Below the pieces are notes generated by a model. The model saw nothing but the letters and a program-made list of their open reading frames with translations. It was not told the DNA's origin and made no database searches. DNA of 11,312 bases from the NCBI GenBank assembly GCA_025449435.1, contig JANWJO010000004.1, positions 1 to 11,312 of the forward strand. Direction: 5' to 3'. The DNA comes from Chloroflexota bacterium (GTDB taxonomy: Bacteria > Chloroflexota > UBA4733). A program made the position numbers and the translations under genes. This document shows, piece by piece, positions 7,265 to 11,312 of this stretch (position 1 is its first letter; each line of letters opens with the position of its first letter).

Positions 7265-8917
7265 CTAGTTGAGGTTGATCATAGTCCCAGTGACGTCGAC
7301 ATTGGCGCTGCTTTGGATCTTGACGCCACCGGTGCCGTTGATGTTCAACTGACCATTCGCTTGCAGTGACAAGTTGCCCTGCGCCTCAATTTTGGCGTCG
7401 CCTTGCACGGTGATCGTGATGTTGTTCGATCCAGCATCGATGACGATCTTGTTGCCATTGACATCCTGGATGGTGATGCCGCCGCCACCATCGGTGTCAT
7501 CCATGATGATTATGTGCCCGGCTCGCGTCTTAAAGACACGTTTCATCACCTTGCCACCGGACACCGCGCTTGGTTCGGCCGGATTGTCCAGTCCGTTCCA
7601 CAGGCCACCGAGCACATATGGAAAGTTGATATCACCGTGGTCAAAGCCGACCAACACTTCGTCGTTGACTTCAGGAAGCCACTGTATGCCGCGCGTTGCA
7701 CCAGCGCCAAGCGAGCACACGCGCGCCCAGTTGCTCGTGTCGGTATCAGACAGCCAGGGAAACTTCACCTTCACCCGGCCCTGGGTGTCGGGATCATTGT
7801 TGTCGGTCACCAGCCCGATCACCAATCCAGGGGTCCGGTGCTTGCCTGCATCGGGTGCCAGCGCACTCACCAAGGTGTCGGCATAGTAGCCAGATGCGCT
7901 GAATGCCGTGGTATAGCCCGTTTGGCTCGACCACTCGTGCGTACAACTGGTGACCAGATAGCTACCCGAGAAGCGTGTGCCGATGGCGCTCAACTGGACC
8001 TTCGCCCCCGCAACGACGTGGGGATTGCCGATGCACGACCCATCGGCCGTTATGAACTGGCCCTCCCGGCGGTCGGCGTCGCCTTGTGCCACGCGTTGGG
8101 CCACCGATTGGTCGGTGAAAGGGATGTCGGATATTTGCGTAGTGGCGCTGCCAAACGCCCGTTCGGCCATTGCACCTCCTTTAGTGCTGAGGCCGATCGA
8201 CGGACCGCCCTGAGCGCCGCTTTGCTGCCCCGTGACGGCTTGCTTTTGACTGGGGTCCCAACCAAGCGCTGTGACGCTACCCACCTGGTCAATCGTTGAC
8301 AGGTTGATGTTGAAATCGATGAGCTCCTTGCCCCATTCCAGACTCACTACCGTCCCGGAGGAAGGCGGCTGGTCAAAGTGGAGTGTCTGACCCTGCACCC
8401 AGACGATGAAGCCAAGATCGGAGGCGCGCTCATTGAGAAACTCCAGGTGCGATTGATTGTTTTGCAGCAGATATTTGTGCACATACGGTGTAGCACCAGC
8501 CGAGCAACTCAACCCCGCGGAGCCGGCGATGGTTTGGGCAACGTCACCATCGGTCACTTGCAGGAAGGACTTGACGTGGGTTCCGCGCGCCAACCGGTGC
8601 AGCCGATCAAAAGCGCGAATGGTGATGGTTTGGGTGCTAGAAGAGAACTCAGGGATGAGCTCGACGATCTCGCCATCAAAGATCTGGCCTGTCTCGCCCT
8701 GGACTTTCGCTTCGATGGTAATAGGCGTACCGGGCAAAATGAGGTCCTGATCGATCCAATGCAACTTGGGATCTTGCAGCCGGATAACCGCCAAGTCCGG
8801 GAGATGTAAGCTATTTTCCACCTTAATATCCTGAAGCGATGTCACGAAATCGTCCGGCGGTTGTGCGCCGTGAATCTTGACGTAAAACTGGGTGGAAAAC
8901 TCGAAGGCACTAGACAT
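7265..8917 (-). CDS. VgrG-like central spike protein (Afp8/Pvc8 family)
   Basis: 550 residues; the trimeric spike at the centre of the baseplate. Residues about 8-350 are the gp27/gpD-like hub part (phage late control D family), including HLEFLNERASDLGFIVW at 157-173. Residues about 363-441 are the gp5-like OB fold, with PGLVIGLVTDNNDPDTQGRV at 363-382, IQWLPEVNDEVLVGF at 411-425 and YVLGGLWNG at 434-442. The remainder to 550 is a repetitive Ile/Val/Asn beta-helix needle. It ends there, with no lysozyme or toxin extension, which suggests a structural spike whose payload, if any, is loaded elsewhere. The ATG overlaps the LysM stop by 8 bases and has no clear ribosome site, so it is probably coupled to the upstream gene. 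The next gene is its PAAR tip. Confidence 0.96.
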   Translation of the reverse strand: MSSAFEFSTQFYVKIHGAQPPDDFVTSLQDIKVENSLHLPDLAVIRLQDPKLHWIDQDLILPGTPITIEAKVQGETGQIFDGEIVELIPEFSSSTQTITIRAFDRLHRLARGTHVKSFLQVTDGDVAQTIAGSAGLSCSAGATPYVHKYLLQNNQSHLEFLNERASDLGFIVWVQGQTLHFDQPPSSGTVVSLEWGKELIDFNINLSTIDQVGSVTALGWDPSQKQAVTGQQSGAQGGPSIGLSTKGGAMAERAFGSATTQISDIPFTDQSVAQRVAQGDADRREGQFITADGSCIGNPHVVAGAKVQLSAIGTRFSGSYLVTSCTHEWSSQTGYTTAFSASGYYADTLVSALAPDAGKHRTPGLVIGLVTDNNDPDTQGRVKVKFPWLSDTDTSNWARVCSLGAGATRGIQWLPEVNDEVLVGFDHGDINFPYVLGGLWNGLDNPAEPSAVSGGKVMKRVFKTRAGHIIIMDDTDGGGGITIQDVNGNKIVIDAGSNNITITVQGDAKIEAQGNLSLQANGQLNINGTGGVKIQSSANVDVTGTMINLN

Positions 8918-9590
8918 TGGGAATAACCAACTGCAGGCCAGGGCGCAAGCTACGCACCTGGGTCAGCCGGTTTTCATCAGCGATGAGCCGCCAGGACGCG
9001 CAATCGCCGTAGTGTTGGTAAGCGAGCCCGGCCAGCGTGTCACCCTCCTTGACGGTGACGACGCGTTCACCGCCTTGCCCACCAGAAGTGGGGTTTTGGC
9101 TGGGGTACAAGCTCTCGTCGCGCACCTGCATAAACGTGACATCGAGTGTGGCTCGGACGGGTGTGCCTTCTGGCTCGAACAGCAGGATTTTCTGCGTGAT
9201 GTTCGTGATGGCGGCGTCGAACGACCAGGACTGCCCCCACTGGAAACGGACTTTGGGCGGACGGCCCTTCTTGTTTTTGGCATCCTTTAAGCTGTCGTCG
9301 ACCGACATGAGCGCCCAGATCGCGTTGGTGTAGGCTTTGCGCACGTCTTTCTCGCTGGAACCCGAGTCTTTCGCTTTACCGTAGGTATCGAACAGCAGCT
9401 TCAGCGTGAGCGTGGTGGGCTGGCCGCTGGCGAACTCGATAGGCGGCACGTTCGAGCCCTTGGATTGCCCTTGATGCCAGGAATTCTGCTTGGTGAAGGT
9501 GTAGTCGGTCGGATTGAACATACATGGGATGGCCGGCCCGCCGCTATCGAGGTTAATAATAGACGCCGTTGTCACTGTTGCAGAACTCAT
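8910..9590 (-). CDS. CIS tube-fold plus LysM baseplate hub protein (Afp7/Pvc7 family)
   Basis: 226 residues. The N-terminal part (about 8-165) is the tube-like domain of the Afp7/Pvc7 family, recognised by the opening CMFNPTDYTFTKQNSWHQG (23-41), by FASGQPTTLTLKLLFDTYG (53-71) and by RFQWG (115-119). The C-terminal part (about 178-226) is a LysM domain: VTVKEGDTLAGLAYQHYGD, then WRLIADEN and PGLQLVIP. In contractile tails this protein links the spike to the inner tube, with the LysM region acting inside the baseplate (as in T4 gp53 and P2 gpX relatives) and not obviously in cell-wall binding. A Gly-rich hinge lies near 168-176. GAAGGGA lies 10 bases before the ATG at 9590. The gene is 19 bases downstream of the Pro-rich gene and overlaps the spike gene by 8. 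Confidence 0.95.
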   Translation of the reverse strand: MSSATVTTASIINLDSGGPAIPCMFNPTDYTFTKQNSWHQGQSKGSNVPPIEFASGQPTTLTLKLLFDTYGKAKDSGSSEKDVRKAYTNAIWALMSVDDSLKDAKNKKGRPPKVRFQWGQSWSFDAAITNITQKILLFEPEGTPVRATLDVTFMQVRDESLYPSQNPTSGGQGGERVVTVKEGDTLAGLAYQHYGDCASWRLIADENRLTQVRSLRPGLQLVIPNV

Positions 9591-9609
9591 CGCTGCGCTT
9601 TCCCTTCAG

Positions 9610-11312
9610 TTAGACGTGACGCCGCTTTTCTGCGGCAAGGCGCCGTTTCAGCACCTTGTACACCTGGTTCGCGAGGGTGTCGATATCCTCGCCGCCTGAT
9701 CCGCCGCCACCACCAGGTTGCAGCTCCGCTTGGGTCGACAAGTCATCAATATGTACCCCACCATGCTGCCGTTTCCCGGTGGCTTGCCCGCTGCTAACGT
9801 CTCGTGGCTCGCTTTGCGTGGCGCCGACCACGCTGCCAGTATCTGCCCATCGGTCCAGATCACGGGGCGACTGTTGGACCGGTTGAGCTGGTTGACCACT
9901 TGGTTCCGGGCCATCAATTGGCGCTCGCTGGATGGTCTGGACGGGTGACGCAGCTGGCGGCAGCGGAAACGGCGGCAATGGCTGCCACGGCGCTGGCATC
10001 ACACCCCAATCACGCGCCGGCGCCATTGAACCAGACTGAAGCGTGGGCGCGGGGGAAACAGTTGCCTGCTGAGACCCAGCGACTGGCAGTGCAGATGCTT
10101 GTAGTGGAGTTGGCGCGATGATGCTGGTTGGTTGCGCATCCGACAATGTCGGCAATGCAGGATTCACGGGAGCGAGCGTCCTGACTGGCTGCGCGAATTC
10201 TGGCACATCGGGCGCGATGGAGCTGCCGGCTTCGGTAGAGAGTGGCAGGACGGTTTGGTCCGGCTGGGTCTGCTGATCCGGTTGTGACACAGGTAACACC
10301 GGGCCGTGCCTAACCGCTAGCGGTGCCTGCGGGGTGGTGTGCGCTTGCTGTCTCCCGGCCACAGCCGCCTGAAGTGGCGGAACGAAGCGGAGTGCTCCCC
10401 CTGGAACGTCGGGTCCTTCGACAGATGGAACAGCTCCGCTGACCGGTGACACCGACGGAGGGAGCGTGCCCTCTCGAGTGGCGGGAGCGTCTATCGAGCT
10501 TGCGTAAGCTGAAGGCAACGTAACGCTGTGTGTACCTGGCAGAAGTGCTGCTGGATCCCCTTGCGGTGGCAGCGACGAAGTCACCGTCGTTTCCGGTATC
10601 GATGGGCCCCGTCCCGTTGAGGTGGACTTGATCTCTAGGGCATCTGATTGCGTGGCCATATCCACCGGCAGCGATCCGGTGACCGGGCTCGTTAGTGGTG
10701 AACTGGACGCTGCCACGAAGGGCACGAGTATTTCCGGCGGCCGGCCCAAGGTCGAAGGAGGCGCGCTTCCGGCACTCGCTGGGACTATGGACGGATTTCC
10801 CTGCGGCGGGATCGGGTCCGCAGGCGAAAGATCAATCGCCCGTTCAGGCACTTCGCCACGCATGGTCACAGGATCATGTGCAAGAGCAGCAGGGTTAGCT
10901 GCTGGCGGGCCCGTATACACGCGCGTGCTGTCCAGCGAGGGTCCGGGAGTCTCGTCACCTGCGGCATCCGTACTTTGAGGGCGAAGCGGCAACTCAGCAG
11001 CCTCTCGCCGAAGCGGCGGGAAGTTTGGTTCACCACTCGGGAACACCGGCTCGGTCGTAAGTCCAGATGACGCAGGTTGTGTTGCCGCTGACCTACTGTC
11101 ATCCGCCGGGGTGACGGGCGGCAATGCCTCTTCGGCGGCTACTAATCCCGCTTGATCAGGCGCTGGCAGCACAGGCATTGGCGGAATGAAGCGAGCTACC
11201 GGCATCGAGTCGGCTGAAAGCAAAGCTTGGCCCGACCGTTCGTCTGGTGCGGTACCCGTTTCGGCCACTGCGGACTCGACAGGAAAATGCTGCTCAGGTG
11301 AGGTCGTCTCAA
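9610..11312 (-). CDS. Pro/Ser/Thr-rich low-complexity protein with a charged C-terminal helix, at the Afp6 position (5' partial)
   Basis: I do not recognise a named family. The frame is open through the right edge of the window: after the GTG at 11268 it continues upstream for 14 more codons with no stop, so the true start is outside and that GTG is only one candidate. The visible 566 or so residues are almost entirely Pro, Ser, Ala, Thr, Gly and Gln, with no membrane segment, and are expected to be disordered. The last part differs: a Gly-rich stretch is followed by a predicted amphipathic helix at the extreme C-terminus (IDTLANQVYKVLKRRLAAEK). From memory, short C-terminal helices of this kind occur in otherwise variable proteins just upstream of the LysM gene in other simple CIS clusters; I could not check this. 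It may dock on the baseplate through the helix. Its many Ser/Thr-Pro sites make it a possible kinase substrate (inference). Confidence 0.8.
   Translation of the reverse strand, partial: ETTSPEQHFPVESAVAETGTAPDERSGQALLSADSMPVARFIPPMPVLPAPDQAGLVAAEEALPPVTPADDSRSAATQPASSGLTTEPVFPSGEPNFPPLRREAAELPLRPQSTDAAGDETPGPSLDSTRVYTGPPAANPAALAHDPVTMRGEVPERAIDLSPADPIPPQGNPSIVPASAGSAPPSTLGRPPEILVPFVAASSSPLTSPVTGSLPVDMATQSDALEIKSTSTGRGPSIPETTVTSSLPPQGDPAALLPGTHSVTLPSAYASSIDAPATREGTLPPSVSPVSGAVPSVEGPDVPGGALRFVPPLQAAVAGRQQAHTTPQAPLAVRHGPVLPVSQPDQQTQPDQTVLPLSTEAGSSIAPDVPEFAQPVRTLAPVNPALPTLSDAQPTSIIAPTPLQASALPVAGSQQATVSPAPTLQSGSMAPARDWGVMPAPWQPLPPFPLPPAASPVQTIQRAPIDGPEPSGQPAQPVQQSPRDLDRWADTGSVVGATQSEPRDVSSGQATGKRQHGGVHIDDLSTQAELQPGGGGGSGGEDIDTLANQVYKVLKRRLAAEKRRHV

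Noticed and set aside
7403..8299. 298-residue plus-strand reading frame
   Set aside because: It lies opposite the VgrG-like spike gene, which has clear domains across the same bases; no family recognised and no ribosome site considered convincing.
11266..11268. GTG at 11268 as the true start of the Pro-rich gene
   Set aside because: The frame stays open upstream to the window edge with the same Pro/Ser/Glu character, and no clear ribosome site precedes this GTG, so the gene is treated as 5' partial.

Overview
The window is a GC-rich bacterial stretch in which every supported gene lies on the minus strand, packed head to tail. It is the baseplate, spike and control part of a contractile injection system (CIS: phage-tail-like, eCIS / Afp-Pvc relatives). 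The host is probably Chloroflexota. I infer that from the FHA and COG1470-like beta-sandwich proteins, the Thr-Pro linkers and the simplified CIS gene set; no marker gene is present to prove it. Both ends cut through genes, so the cluster continues on each side. Sheath, tube, tape-measure, AAA+ ATPase and cargo genes are not in view.

In transcription order (right to left): (1) a long Pro/Ser/Thr-rich, low-complexity protein with a small charged C-terminal helix (9610 to beyond 11312, start not in the window); (2) a tube-fold plus LysM baseplate protein (Afp7/Pvc7-like, 8910-9590); (3) a VgrG-like spike (Afp8/Pvc8-like, 7265-8917); (4) a PAAR-like spike tip (Afp10-like, 6817-7218); (5) a gp25-like wedge/sheath initiator (Afp9-like, 6412-6813); (6) a gp6/gpJ-like baseplate wedge protein (Afp11-like, 4401-6395); (7) a fusion of an N-terminal FHA domain to a phage tail protein I domain (Afp12/gpI position, 3352-4302); (8) a very large Ser/Thr protein kinase (1-3355, C-terminus outside the window), translationally coupled to gene 7 by an ATGA overlap.

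Gene 8 is the least obvious item, because its reading frame is open through the left edge and has no stop in the window. I translated all 1118 visible codons by hand and found no stop and no frameshift. The order is a PknB-type kinase, a Pro/Gln-rich linker, an intact FHA domain, two beta-sandwich domains, one transmembrane helix, two Ig-like outer domains joined by Thr-Pro linkers, a (GGGSGN)n linker and the start of a beta-propeller. It looks like a membrane receptor kinase.

Genes 2-7 should build a baseplate. Genes 7 and 8 suggest that the baseplate can be tied to, or triggered by, a membrane kinase through phosphothreonine-FHA binding. This recalls in outline the PpkA/Fha1 threonine-phosphorylation control of type VI secretion, but here the FHA sits on a structural wedge protein. 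That kinase/FHA-baseplate pair is the best candidate for an undescribed system in the window.
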